From positions 2,137,501 through 2,201,500 of the forward strand of contig CP116227.1 in NCBI GenBank assembly GCA_038184435.1: DNA of 64,000 bases, read 5' to 3'. Under the pieces are notes generated by a model. That model searched no databases and was not told where the DNA came from. It was given only the letters and a program-made list of their open reading frames with translations. Numbering within the stretch: the first letter of the stretch is position 1; each line of letters opens with the position of its first letter. This document shows positions 1 to 8,015 of this stretch, piece by piece. A program made the position numbers and the translations under genes. Source of the DNA: Nocardioides alkalitolerans. Its GTDB lineage: Bacteria; Actinomycetota; Actinomycetes; Propionibacteriales; Nocardioidaceae.

Positions 1-566
1 CGCGGGTGTTCAGCCGCGGCCTCGACGCGCTCCTGCCCGCCGAGCGCGTCGTCGCGATCGACTCGGGCAACTTCATGGGCTACCCCTCGACGTACCTCCG
101 CGTCCCCGACGAGAACGGCTTCTGCTTCACCCAGGCCTTCCAGTCCATCGGGCTCGGCCTCGCCAGCGGCATCGGCGCCGCGCTCGCGCAGCCGCACCGG
201 CTCGCGGTCGTCGGCACGGGCGACGGCGGGTTCTGGATGGGCATCAGCGAGCTCGAGACGGTCGTGCGGCTGGGGATCCCGATGCTGGTGGCGGTCTACG
301 ACGACGCCGCCTACGGCGCCGAGGTCCACCACTTCGGCGACGGCTCCCACGGCACGCCCGACCTCGGCACCGTCACCTTCCCGGACACGGACATCGCGGC
401 GGTCGCGCGCGGGTACGGCGCCTGTGGCGTCACCGTGCGCACCGAGGCCGACCTGGCGGAGGTGGCGGCCTGGGCGGCCGACCCCCACGGCGTGATGGTC
501 GTCGACGCGAAGATCGCGAGCGACGGCGGCGCGTGGTGGCTGCAGGAGGCGTTCAAGGGGCACTGA
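1..566 (+). CDS. C-terminal part of a thiamine-diphosphate-dependent enzyme (cut by window edge)
   Basis: Partial gene: the frame is open from base 3 and stops at 564-566, so the start lies outside the window; the GTG at 6 is internal. The visible 187 residues are the ThDP-binding C-terminal domain of the acetolactate synthase/benzoylformate decarboxylase superfamily. The GDG of the ThDP/Mg motif is seen in GTGDGGFWMG, followed after the usual spacing by YDDAAYGAE, where most relatives have an Asn pair or N-x-x-YG. The preceding QSIGLGLASGIGAALA stretch is the normal lead-in to that motif. Substrate cannot be told from the C-terminus. It lies beside an aromatic acyl-CoA cluster, but on the opposite strand, so a shared pathway is only inferred. 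The class assignment is firm, the function open. Confidence 0.85.
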   Translation, partial: RVFSRGLDALLPAERVVAIDSGNFMGYPSTYLRVPDENGFCFTQAFQSIGLGLASGIGAALAQPHRLAVVGTGDGGFWMGISELETVVRLGIPMLVAVYDDAAYGAEVHHFGDGSHGTPDLGTVTFPDTDIAAVARGYGACGVTVRTEADLAEVAAWAADPHGVMVVDAKIASDGGAWWLQEAFKGH

Positions 567-597
567 GGGCGGGCGCTCCCTCCCCGTCCCTCCCCCA

Positions 598-644
598 GGT
601 CGTGGTGCCGGGCCTGCGAAGACCCGCGGGCTCCCACCACGACC
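598..644. repeat. Palindromic repeat P1, copy 1
   Basis: Perfect 10-bp inverted arms GGTCGTGGTG (598-607) and CACCACGACC (635-644) enclose a GC-rich centre that includes CCTGCG. The same arms and centre recur at 10371-10415 and three times in 25286-25688. This copy lies in the reverse orientation relative to the others and follows the ThDP gene stop by 32 bp. It could act as a transcription terminator stem, but the wide spacing of the copies suggests an interspersed repeat family. Confidence 0.8.
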
Positions 645-695
645 GGGGCCGGGACCGGGACGGGGACCGCGTGGCGTATCACGGATCTTCGACGA

Positions 696-729
696 CCGTA
701 ATGCGCACGCAATACGGCTCGGTTATGAT
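696..729 (+). promoter_or_regulatory. Promoter with overlapping 22-bp palindromic operator before the AraC-type gene
   Basis: Arms CCGTAATGCG (696-705) and CGCAATACGG (708-717) form a near-perfect dyad, 9 of 10 pairs with a 2-base centre. It covers the expected -35 position of a strong -10 hexamer, TATGAT at 724-729. Transcription would begin near 736, giving a 5' leader of about 25 bases with an AGGAG Shine-Dalgarno before the ATG at 762. The position implies repression by a dimeric regulator. The local A+T richness stands out from its surroundings. Confidence 0.65.
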
Positions 730-761
730 CGGGGTCACACTCGCGCACGAGGAGCGTGACC

Positions 762-1718
762 ATGACCGTGCAGCTGCTGTCCCGCCACACCCGGCTGGCG
801 ACCTCCGACCTCGACCAGGCGCGCGCCGAGGTCGGGCGGTCGTTCTGCCCGCACGAGCTGTCGCTGACCGAACGCGGCGGACGTCTGTCCATGGTCCACA
901 ACGCCGCGGACGTCGGCGGGATCAGCGTGCACTACCTGCGGTACGGCGACGAGGTGCGCATCACCCCGGGCCGCTTCGAGAACTTCTACCTCATGCAGGT
1001 GCCGCTCAAGGGGCGCGCACGGGTCAAGGTGGGCGACCGGGTGGTGGCGTCGAACCGCGGGTACGCGTCGCTGCCCTCCCCCTCCCTGCCCGTCGACATG
1101 ATCTGGTCGGCCGACTGCGAGCAGCTGCTCGTCCACCTCCCGCGACGCGCGGTGGAGGAGGCGGCCGGCGGGACGGGCGACGTCGTCTTCGACCCGCTCG
1201 TCGACCTCGGGTCCCCGGCGATCCGCAGCTGGCTGCGCCTCGTGCACCTGGCCTGCGACGAGGCCGAGCTCGGCCGCGGCGTGCTCAGCAGCCCGCTGGC
1301 CGCCAGCCACTTCGAGCAGGTCATCGTCTCGGGCCTGCTCGCCGCCCAGCCGAACAGCTCGACCCTGGCGCCGACGGCCGCCGACAGCGCACCGGTGTCC
1401 CGCACCGTCCGAGCCGCCATGGCGCTCATCGAGGACTGCCCGGAGCGGCCGTGGCGGGTCGCCGACCTGGCCGGCGAGGTCGGCGTCAGCCCCCGCACGC
1501 TGCAGGAGGCGTTCCAGCGCGAGCGCGGCACGACGCCGCTGGAGGAGCTGCGCCGCACCCGCCTCGCCCGCGCCCACGCCGACCTCCTCGAGGGCTCGCC
1601 CGAGACCACGACCGTCACCGAGGTCGCGGCCCGGTGGGGCTTCTTCCACCTCGGGCGGTTCTCCCAGACGTACCGCGCAGCGCACGGTCAGGCGCCCTCG
1701 ACGACGCTGGCGTCCTGA
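762..1718 (+). CDS. AraC-family transcriptional regulator
   Basis: 318-residue regulator. The N-terminal half (about residues 20-175) is a cupin-like AraC-binding/ligand domain, with the typical phrase TPGRFENFYLMQVPL. The C-terminal 100 residues are the double HTH of AraC/XylS proteins (RPWRVADLAGEVGVSPRTLQ, then a second helix pair ending WGFFHLGRFSQTYRAAHG). ATG 762 is preferred over GTG 756 because AGGAG at 750-754 is 7 bases from the ATG and only 1 from the GTG. The convergent neighbour is the last gene of the aromatic CoA operon, so control of that operon is plausible but not shown. This class often senses aromatic or other small acids. The palindrome at 696-717 may mediate autoregulation. 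Confidence 0.9.
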   Translation: MTVQLLSRHTRLATSDLDQARAEVGRSFCPHELSLTERGGRLSMVHNAADVGGISVHYLRYGDEVRITPGRFENFYLMQVPLKGRARVKVGDRVVASNRGYASLPSPSLPVDMIWSADCEQLLVHLPRRAVEEAAGGTGDVVFDPLVDLGSPAIRSWLRLVHLACDEAELGRGVLSSPLAASHFEQVIVSGLLAAQPNSSTLAPTAADSAPVSRTVRAAMALIEDCPERPWRVADLAGEVGVSPRTLQEAFQRERGTTPLEELRRTRLARAHADLLEGSPETTTVTEVAARWGFFHLGRFSQTYRAAHGQAPSTTLAS

Positions 1719-1737
1719 GGGAGCGAGGCGAGCTCGC

Positions 1738-1794
1738 GAACTGGGACGCTGGTGCGACCTGGACCCGGTCGAGCACGTCCCAGCCGCACATTTC
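1738..1794. repeat. Palindromic repeat P2, copy 1
   Basis: Begins GAACTGGGACGCTGG and ends AGCCGCACATTTC. The two ends are imperfect inverted arms of about 19 bases around a GC-rich loop. GCTGG on the left pairs with CCAGC on the right, where copies 3 and 4 have TTGGTACG and CGTACCAA, so base changes on the two sides look compensatory. It lies between convergent genes. Confidence 0.7.
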
Positions 1795-1885
1795 TGTGGG
1801 CCGGGGTACGTCGCGCGGCCAGCCCCTCGGGCCGACCGGACTGGCTGCGGCGTCGCGCCTCCAACGCGCACCCGGGCCGGGTCGC

Positions 1886-1942
1886 GAACTGGGACGTTGG
1901 TACGCCGCGGACCGTGTCCGGCGGGCCCCAGCCGCACAATTC
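1886..1942. repeat. Palindromic repeat P2, copy 2
   Basis: Begins GAACTGGGACGTTGGTACG and ends CAGCCGCACAATTC, 148 bp after copy 1 and in the same orientation. It matches the copies at 25370 and 25548 almost exactly over its left arm and the last 11 bases. The rest of 1719-1994 holds no gene that I can support. Confidence 0.7.
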
Positions 1943-1994
1943 GCGGCCCGGCATGGGCCCGGCCCCGACCCAGCCGAGCCCAGCCGAGCCCGAC

Positions 1995-2444
1995 CTACCG
2001 CCCGCCGACGCCCAGCCGCTCCAACCAGTCCGCGGGCCACGGCGCCGCGGCGGCGCCCGTGCCGTGGTCGGCGCTGCTCCGGTCGAGGTGCACGGTGACG
2101 GAGGCGCCGCGGGCCGCGACGTACGCCGGCCGGCCGGCGTGCGCCTCCCCGCGCACCTCGAACTCCAGGCGCATCGAGGAGCGGCCGACGTGCGCGACCG
2201 TCACCGTCGTCACGACCTCCTGGCCGAAGAACAGCGGCGCGAGGAAGTCGACCTCGTAGCGCGCCCGGGGGGCCGCCGGGAAGTAGCCCGCCAGCCCCCG
2301 CTCGCGCATCAGGGCAGCCTCCGCCGCCTCGACCCACCGCACGACGGTGCTGTTGTGGTAGATCCCCGCCGCGTCGGTGTCGATCCACTCCACGCGGGAG
2401 CGGGTCGACCCGACGGCGACGGGGACCTCGTGACCGGGTTCCAC
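1995..2444 (-). CDS. 4-hydroxybenzoyl-CoA-type (hotdog-fold) thioesterase
   Basis: 149-residue single hotdog domain. The signature RVEWIDTDAAGIYHNSTVVRW holds the Asp of the 4HBT active-site motif, and later strands FLAPLFFGQEV and SSMRLEFEV are typical. Start chosen as GTG 2444, 7 bases after the stop of the upstream monooxygenase gene; the long upstream extension in this frame is only the shadow of that gene. It is the last gene of the six-gene operon 8846-1995. In this setting it probably releases the free acid or a ring-modified product from CoA after the monooxygenase step, for example gentisyl-CoA to gentisate. The substrate is an inference from position. Confidence 0.9.
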   Translation of the reverse strand: MEPGHEVPVAVGSTRSRVEWIDTDAAGIYHNSTVVRWVEAAEAALMRERGLAGYFPAAPRARYEVDFLAPLFFGQEVVTTVTVAHVGRSSMRLEFEVRGEAHAGRPAYVAARGASVTVHLDRSSADHGTGAAAAPWPADWLERLGVGGR

Positions 2445-2451
2445 GAACGGC

Positions 2452-4848
2452 TCAGACCGCCACGGCGGCGACCGGCTTCCGCGGCGTCCACCGCACGTGC
2501 ACGCCGTCGTCGGCGCCCGCACGCAGGAGCGACAGCCGCGGCGGCACCCGGTCGGTGCGCGACGTCGGCGGACGACGACGGCCGGCCGCCCACTGCACGG
2601 GCCACGGCGCGCCGTCGCCCCGGTAGTCCTGCTCCGCCGCCGCGTGCAGGGTCCAGCTGGGGTCGTAGAGGTGGGTGCGGCCCAGCGCGCAGAGGTCCGC
2701 ACGCCCCGCGAGCAGGATCGAGTTCACGTCGTCGGCCGACGAGATCGCCCCCACCGCGATGACCGGCACGCCGGCGGCCGCGGCCACCTCGTGGCGGATC
2801 CGGTCGGCGAACGGGGTCTGGTAGGACCGGCCGAACGCCGGCTGCTCCTCCTTGCCGACCTGGCCCGACGAGACGTCGATGGCCGCGGCACCGTGGGCGA
2901 CGAACGCCCGGGCGATCTCGACCGCGTCGTCGGCGGTGTTGCCGTCGGGGATCCAGTCGGTGGCCGAGATGCGCACCGTCACCGGGACGGACGCCGGCAC
3001 CGCGGCGCGCACCGCGTCGAACACCTCGAGCGGGAACCGCAGGCGGTTCTCGAGCGGACCGCCGAGCTCGTCGGTGCGCCGGTTGGAGATCGGCGAGAGG
3101 AACGACGACAGCAGGTAGCCGTGCGCCGCGTGCACCTCGATCAGGTCGAAGCCCGCCTCCACGGCCCGCCGGGCCGCCGCCACGAAGTCGGCCACCACCC
3201 GGTCCAGGTCGGCCCGCGTCGCCTCCCGCGGCACGTGGCACCCCTCGCCGTACGGCAGCGCGGAGGGCGCGATGACCTCCCAGTTGCCGGTCTCGAGCGG
3301 CTGGTCGATCCCGTCCCACATGAGGCGGGTCGAGCCCTTGCGGCCGGAGTGACCGAGCTGCACGCCGATCTTCGCGCGGCTCTGCTCGTGCACGAACGAC
3401 GTCACCCGCGCCCACGCGTCGCGCTGCTCGTCCGTCCACAACCCCGGGCAGCCGGGCGTGATCCGCCCCTCCGGCGACACGCAGGTCATCTCCGCCATGA
3501 CGATGCCGGCGCCACCCAGCGCCTTCGAGCCGAGGTGCACCAGGTGGAACTCCTGCGGCACGCCGTCGACGGCGGAGTACATGTCCATCGGCGAGAGCAT
3601 CACGCGGTTCGCGAGCTCGAGCTCGCCGATGCGCACCGGCTGGAACATCGCCGGCGTGGCGCCGTCGCGCGCCGGTCCGGCCACGGCGACCTGCTCCGCG
3701 AACGCCGCCTGGATCTGCGCCGCGAACTGCTCGTCGCGCTCGCGCAGGTTGTCGAACGTGATGCGCCGCGAGCGGGTCAGCAGGTTGAAGACGAACTGCG
3801 CGGGGTCCTGGTCGGCATACATCCCGATCTGCTCGAACCACTCCAGCGACGCCTGCGCGGCGCGCTGCGTCGACTCCACCACCGGCCGCCGCTCGGTCTC
3901 GTACGCCGCGAGCGCGGTCTCGAGGTCGGCGTGCTCGTGCAGGCACGCGGCCAGGGCGAGCGCGTCCTCCATCGCCAGCTTGGTGCCGGAGCCGATCGAG
4001 AAGTGCGCCGTGTGGGCGGCGTCGCCGAGCAGCACGAGGTTGCCGTCGTGCCACCGCTCGTTGCGCACCGTCGTGAAGTTGATCCACTTCGAGTTGTTGG
4101 TGAGGATCTCGTGGCCGTCGAGCACGTCGGCGAAGAGCTCGCGGACGCGCTCCACCGCGTAGGTGTCGGAGACCCCGGGCGGGAACACCTCGTGCTCGGT
4201 GGCGTCGAGCCCGGCCCGGCGCCACACGTCCTCGTGCATCTCGACGATGAAGGTCGACCCCGCGTCGGAGTAGGGGTAGCCGTGGATCTGCATCGTGCCG
4301 TGCTCGGTGTTGCGCACGACGAACTGGAAGGCCTCGAACACCTTGTCGGTGCCGAACCAGATGTACTTGTTGTGCCGCCGGTCCAGGTCGGGGCGGAACA
4401 CGTCGGCGTACCGGTCGCGGACGCGGGAGTTGAGCCCGTCGCAGGCCACGACGAGGTCGTGGGTCTCCCGCAGCTCGGCCACGTCGGGCGCCTCGGTGCG
4501 GTAGCGCACGTCGATGCCGAGCCCGGCGACGCGCTCCTGGAGGATGGCCAGCAGCTCCTTGCGGCTCATCGCCGCGAAGCCCTGCCCGCCCACCGTGAAC
4601 TCGTGGCCGTCGACGTCGACGTCGATGTCGGTCCAGCGGGCGAACCCGCGCTCCATGGCGGCGTGGACCGCCGTGTCGGCCGACTCGATGCCGCCGAGGG
4701 TCTCGTCGGAGAACACGACGCCGAAGCCGAACGTGTCCTCGGGCGCGTTGCGCTCCCAGACGGTGATCTCGTGGTCGGGGCCGAGCTGCTTGACGAGGGC
4801 GGCGAGGTAGAGCCCACCGGGACCCCCGCCGATGATCGCGATCTTCAT
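2452..4848 (-). CDS. Bifunctional aryl-CoA monooxygenase / old-yellow-enzyme reductase (salicylyl-CoA 5-hydroxylase or 2-aminobenzoyl-CoA monooxygenase/reductase type)
   Basis: 798 residues in two domains. Residues 1 to about 390 form an FAD-dependent aromatic hydroxylase: the Rossmann motif IIGGGPGGLYLA is at the N-terminus, and VLLGDAAHTAHFSIGSGTK is the FAD-binding GD motif. Residues about 410-785 form an NADH:flavin oxidoreductase of the old yellow enzyme family, with QLGHSGRKG, EVHAAHGYLLSSFLSP and NRRTDELGG. This exact fusion is known for 2-aminobenzoyl-CoA monooxygenase/reductase of Azoarcus and for salicylyl-CoA 5-hydroxylases of actinobacteria. ATG 4848 has a GAGAGGA ribosome site that overlaps the ligase stop. 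The preceding CoA ligase and following thioesterase fit both pathways. Sequence alone does not decide between amino- and hydroxybenzoyl-CoA. Confidence 0.9.
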   Translation of the reverse strand: MKIAIIGGGPGGLYLAALVKQLGPDHEITVWERNAPEDTFGFGVVFSDETLGGIESADTAVHAAMERGFARWTDIDVDVDGHEFTVGGQGFAAMSRKELLAILQERVAGLGIDVRYRTEAPDVAELRETHDLVVACDGLNSRVRDRYADVFRPDLDRRHNKYIWFGTDKVFEAFQFVVRNTEHGTMQIHGYPYSDAGSTFIVEMHEDVWRRAGLDATEHEVFPPGVSDTYAVERVRELFADVLDGHEILTNNSKWINFTTVRNERWHDGNLVLLGDAAHTAHFSIGSGTKLAMEDALALAACLHEHADLETALAAYETERRPVVESTQRAAQASLEWFEQIGMYADQDPAQFVFNLLTRSRRITFDNLRERDEQFAAQIQAAFAEQVAVAGPARDGATPAMFQPVRIGELELANRVMLSPMDMYSAVDGVPQEFHLVHLGSKALGGAGIVMAEMTCVSPEGRITPGCPGLWTDEQRDAWARVTSFVHEQSRAKIGVQLGHSGRKGSTRLMWDGIDQPLETGNWEVIAPSALPYGEGCHVPREATRADLDRVVADFVAAARRAVEAGFDLIEVHAAHGYLLSSFLSPISNRRTDELGGPLENRLRFPLEVFDAVRAAVPASVPVTVRISATDWIPDGNTADDAVEIARAFVAHGAAAIDVSSGQVGKEEQPAFGRSYQTPFADRIRHEVAAAAGVPVIAVGAISSADDVNSILLAGRADLCALGRTHLYDPSWTLHAAAEQDYRGDGAPWPVQWAAGRRRPPTSRTDRVPPRLSLLRAGADDGVHVRWTPRKPVAAVAV

Positions 4849-4859
4849 GTCAGGTCCTC

Positions 4860-6554
4860 TCAGGAGCCGGCCGGGACGGGGGCCGCGTCCGCGTGCGCGG
4901 CGGCGGCCTCCTCGGCGAGCCGGGCGCGGAGCGCGAAGTGCTGGAGCTTGCCGCTGGCGTTGCGCGGCAGGGCGTCGATGAAGCGCACCTCGCGGGGGTA
5001 CTTGTACGGCGCGAGCGTCTGCTTGACGTGGTCCTGCAGCCGCACGACGGTGTCGTGGTCGGCGGGCACCCCGTCGCGGAGCACCACGAAGGCGCACACG
5101 ATGGAGCCGCGGTCGTCGTCGGGCTTGGCGAGCACCATCGACTCGACGACGTCGGGGTGGTCGTCGAGCGCGGCCTCGACCTCGGGCCCGCCGATGTTGT
5201 AGCCCGCGGACACGATCATGTTGTCCGTGCGCGCGGCGAACCAGAAGTAGCCGTCCTCGTCGCGGGTGAACGTGTCACCGGTCAGGTTCCAGCCGTTGAG
5301 CACGTAGTTCCGCTGGCGCTCGTCGGCCAGGTAGCGACAGCCGACCGGCCCCCGTACGGCGAGCCGCCCCTCGACGCCCGGCGGCAGCTCCTCGCCGTCG
5401 GGGCCGAGGATCGTGGCCCGGTAGCCCGGCAGCGGACGTCCCGTCGCCCCCGGACGGATGTCGTCGCCGACCGCGGAGAGGTAGATGTGCAGCATCTCCG
5501 TGCCGCCGATGCCGTCGATGACCTTGAGCCCGAGGGCGTCGTGGAGCCGTTGCCAGGTGCTCGCCGGGATGTGCTCCCCGGCGCTCACCGCGGCCCGCAG
5601 CCCCGCGAGCCGCTGCACCTTCCCGGCGCCGATGATCTGCTTGTACGCCGTGGGCGCGGTCGCGAGCACCGTCACGCCGTGGTCCGCGACGAGGTCCGCC
5701 ATGACCGGCGGCGGCGCGCCCTCCGTGAGGAGCGCGGAGGCCCCGGCCCGCAGGGGGAAGACGACGAGCATGCCGAGCCCGAACGTGAAGGCGAACGGCG
5801 CGGTGCACGCGACGACGTCGTCCGGCTGCAGCTGCAGCACGTGACGCCCGAAGGTGTGGTCGATCGACAGGATGTCGCGGTGGAAGTGCGTGCAGATCTT
5901 GGGCACACCCGTGCTGCCCGACGTGGGGCAGAAGAGCGCGACGTCGTCGGCGGAGGTCGCGACTCCTGCGAACTCCCCGGACTTGGCGGCGCAGCGCCGT
6001 ACGAGGTCGTCGGCCGCGTCCCCGCCGAACGTCACGATCCGGAGGTCGGGCGCCACGTCGGCGCGCAGCTCCTCGAGGTCGTCGGCGCAGCGGTGGTCGG
6101 CCAGCGCGAGGGTGGGCCGCGTCTTCTCGACGATGGGCCGCAGCTCGCGCGCCCGGAGCGCGGCGAAGGTCGTGGCCGCGATGCCGCCCGCCTTGAGGAC
6201 GCCGAGCCACGCGGCGACGGTCCAGGGGTTGTTGGGCGAGCGGAGCAGCACGCGGTTGCCGGTGACGAGCCCGAGGTCCTCCGTGAGCACCTGCGCGACC
6301 TGGTTGGCGCGCGTCAGGAGCTCGGCGTAGGTCCACGTCTCGCCCTCGGGCGTGCGCAGCGCGACACGGTCGGGCCAGCGCGCCGCCGGCACGTCGATGA
6401 GCTCGACGGCGGCGTTGAGGCGGTCGGGGTACTGCAGCTCGTCCGTCGTGAACTCCAGCGCCGGCCAGAGCTCGGCGGGCGGCAGCTGCTCGCGGGCGAA
6501 GGTGTCGTCGTGGAGGCTGGGGTGCAGGGTGGGGTGGAGCGTCGGAGCGGTCAT
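4860..6554 (-). CDS. Aryl-CoA ligase (benzoate/2-aminobenzoate/salicylate-CoA ligase family)
   Basis: 564-residue adenylate-forming enzyme. It has the P-loop-like motif FCPTSGSTGVPKICTHFH, the A5 region GIGGTEMLHIYLSA characteristic of benzoate-CoA ligase relatives, the A7/A8 motif LTGDTFTRDEDGYFWFAARTD and the A10 lysine in LPRNASGKLQH. It would activate an aromatic acid with ATP and CoA to feed the next gene, a monooxygenase acting on the CoA ester. ATG 6554 starts 1 base after the thioesterase stop, and the gene ends 11 bp before the next start, so the genes are co-transcribed. Salicylate and anthranilate are the likeliest substrates, judged by the partner enzyme. The N-terminus has a short odd THTLHP-like repeat that is probably unstructured. 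Confidence 0.92.
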   Translation of the reverse strand: MTAPTLHPTLHPSLHDDTFAREQLPPAELWPALEFTTDELQYPDRLNAAVELIDVPAARWPDRVALRTPEGETWTYAELLTRANQVAQVLTEDLGLVTGNRVLLRSPNNPWTVAAWLGVLKAGGIAATTFAALRARELRPIVEKTRPTLALADHRCADDLEELRADVAPDLRIVTFGGDAADDLVRRCAAKSGEFAGVATSADDVALFCPTSGSTGVPKICTHFHRDILSIDHTFGRHVLQLQPDDVVACTAPFAFTFGLGMLVVFPLRAGASALLTEGAPPPVMADLVADHGVTVLATAPTAYKQIIGAGKVQRLAGLRAAVSAGEHIPASTWQRLHDALGLKVIDGIGGTEMLHIYLSAVGDDIRPGATGRPLPGYRATILGPDGEELPPGVEGRLAVRGPVGCRYLADERQRNYVLNGWNLTGDTFTRDEDGYFWFAARTDNMIVSAGYNIGGPEVEAALDDHPDVVESMVLAKPDDDRGSIVCAFVVLRDGVPADHDTVVRLQDHVKQTLAPYKYPREVRFIDALPRNASGKLQHFALRARLAEEAAAAHADAAPVPAGS

Positions 6555-6555
6555 G

Positions 6556-7482
6556 TCACGTCCCTTGTCCTGATCGGATCATGCCCTCCTGGACGACCGT
6601 GGCCAGGTGGTCGGTGGCGGTGAAGAAGCGCCCCAGGCCGGTGCCGCGACCATCGTCGGCCGCGACCGCCTCCTGGGCATAGAGCAACCAGTCGTCGAAA
6701 GCGCCGGTCGGTGGGCGGTGGAACCACATCGCGTGGTCGAGGCTCGCCGTGACGAGCCCCGGCTGCGCCCAGGGCAGCCCGAGCGTCCGCAGCACGGGCT
6801 CGAGGATCGTGTAGTCGCAGGCGTAGGCCAGCGCCGCCAGGTCACGCTGCGCGTCGGTCAGGCCCTCGACCGGGCGGAGCGCGTCGAACGGCCGGATCCA
6901 GATCGCCTGGTGGGGCACCTGCTCGCCCTCGACCCGCAGGTAGACCGGCCCCGGCACGTGCCGCATGTCGAAGCTGCGGCCGCCCGACCAGTAGGCCTGC
7001 GACTCCGCCGTCATGGTGGTGCCGTTCCCCGGCTCCTCCCCCGCCAGGTACGCCGCGGACGACGGCAGCTCGTCCGGCGAGGGGAGGTCGGTGGGCGGGC
7101 GGACGGCGTGGGTGCCGCCCGCCTCCCCGGCCGCGAAGCCGGCCAGGCAGACGTAGGCGACCTTGCCGTTCTGGATGCCCCGCACCTGGCGCGTCGAGTA
7201 GCCGCGACCGTCGCGCAGGAGCTCCACCTCGTAACGGATCTCGGCGCCGATGTCGACGGGTCGCATGAAGTAGGAGTGCATCGAGTGCATCGACTTGCCG
7301 TCCGTGACCGAGCGGGCGGCGGCCGCAGCGGCCTGCGCGACCATGTCCCCGCCGTACGCCTTCGGCCACGGGCAGGGCTGGGTGACCGCCGTGAAGGCGA
7401 GGTCGAACAGCTCCGGCTCGGTCGGCGTGAGCGCCAGGGCGTCGGTGACGGTGCGGGAGGTGGGCTGCTCCGGGGCGGTCAC
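6556..7482 (-). CDS. Acyl-CoA thioesterase II (TesB-like)
   Basis: 308-residue double-hotdog thioesterase. The N-terminal half carries KAYGGDMVAQAAAAAARSV and SMHSYFMRPVDIGAEI, the TesB signature. The second hotdog has ASLDHAMWFHRP, with the catalytic Asp region of the family. Start placed at GTG 7482, which overlaps the cupin stop by 4 bp (GTGA); longer starts would run far into the cupin gene. This operon thus holds two thioesterases of different folds, so they may act on different CoA esters, one for the product and one for relieving trapped CoA. That division of labour is an inference. Confidence 0.92.
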   Translation of the reverse strand: MTAPEQPTSRTVTDALALTPTEPELFDLAFTAVTQPCPWPKAYGGDMVAQAAAAAARSVTDGKSMHSMHSYFMRPVDIGAEIRYEVELLRDGRGYSTRQVRGIQNGKVAYVCLAGFAAGEAGGTHAVRPPTDLPSPDELPSSAAYLAGEEPGNGTTMTAESQAYWSGGRSFDMRHVPGPVYLRVEGEQVPHQAIWIRPFDALRPVEGLTDAQRDLAALAYACDYTILEPVLRTLGLPWAQPGLVTASLDHAMWFHRPPTGAFDDWLLYAQEAVAADDGRGTGLGRFFTATDHLATVVQEGMIRSGQGT

Positions 7483-7967
7483 GGGCGGTCCATCCAGTCG
7501 CGCAGGGCCGCGTCGGCGACCTGCTCGAGGTTGACCACGATGTTGTCCGGGGTGCGGCACGTCATCCACGTCAGCGGCTTGTTGCGGTCGAGGTTGCACT
7601 CGACGTGCGGCATGAACGGCGGCACGAAGACCCAGTCGCCCTCCTCCATGTCGACGTAGTCCTCGTAGCGCTCGCCGAAGTAGATCCGCGCGCGGCCGCG
7701 GAGCACGAAGCCGCCCGTCTCCGCCTCGCCGTGGTGGTGGGGCACCGAGCGGAAGCCGGCCTCGTTGCTGACCTGGCCGTACCAGATCTTCGTGGCCGGG
7801 GTGTGCTGCGGGCTGACCCCGGAGATGCGGTGGGCGCCCTCGGACTGGCCGGTGCGGCCGGTCTCCAGACCGCCGCGGGTGACGACCGGTACGACGAGCC
7901 CCGAGGGGCCCGCGTACATCGAGTTGTCGCCCTCGAGCACGTGGTCGGCGTGGGGGTCGATGTGCAT
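7479..7967 (-). CDS. Small cupin-domain protein
   Basis: 162-residue single-domain cupin. The metal motif is recognisable: HHHGEAETGGFVLRGRARI gives the first cupin box with several His and a Glu, and WVFVPPFMPHVECN gives the second box with its His. ATG 7967 has GAGGAG 6 bases upstream. Gentisate 1,2-dioxygenases are bicupins about twice this length, so I do not call it one. It could be a ring-cleavage or isomerising metal enzyme, or an accessory protein. It lies between the FAH-family hydrolase and TesB in a tight operon, so a role in breakdown of the aromatic product is likely, but the exact reaction is unknown. Confidence 0.85.
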   Translation of the reverse strand: MHIDPHADHVLEGDNSMYAGPSGLVVPVVTRGGLETGRTGQSEGAHRISGVSPQHTPATKIWYGQVSNEAGFRSVPHHHGEAETGGFVLRGRARIYFGERYEDYVDMEEGDWVFVPPFMPHVECNLDRNKPLTWMTCRTPDNIVVNLEQVADAALRDWMDRP

Positions 7968-8015
7968 CGTTCTCCTCGGTTCTCGTCGGGTGTTCGTCCG
8001 GTGGGGGTGGGTGGA

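Noticed and set aside
533..2098. Long plus-strand open frame across the AraC gene (and a 400-residue frame on the other strand, 735-1937)
   Set aside because: Arg/Pro/Gly-rich shadows typical of very GC-rich DNA; the AraC frame at 762-1718 has domains and a ribosome site.
2497..6623. Long plus-strand frames of 576-901 residues opposite the monooxygenase and ligase genes
   Set aside because: Antisense shadows with low-complexity His/Arg/Val content; the minus-strand frames match known enzymes throughout.
7479..7967. Gentisate 1,2-dioxygenase call for the small cupin
   Set aside because: Only one cupin domain of 162 residues, whereas gentisate dioxygenases have two cupins and about 350 residues.
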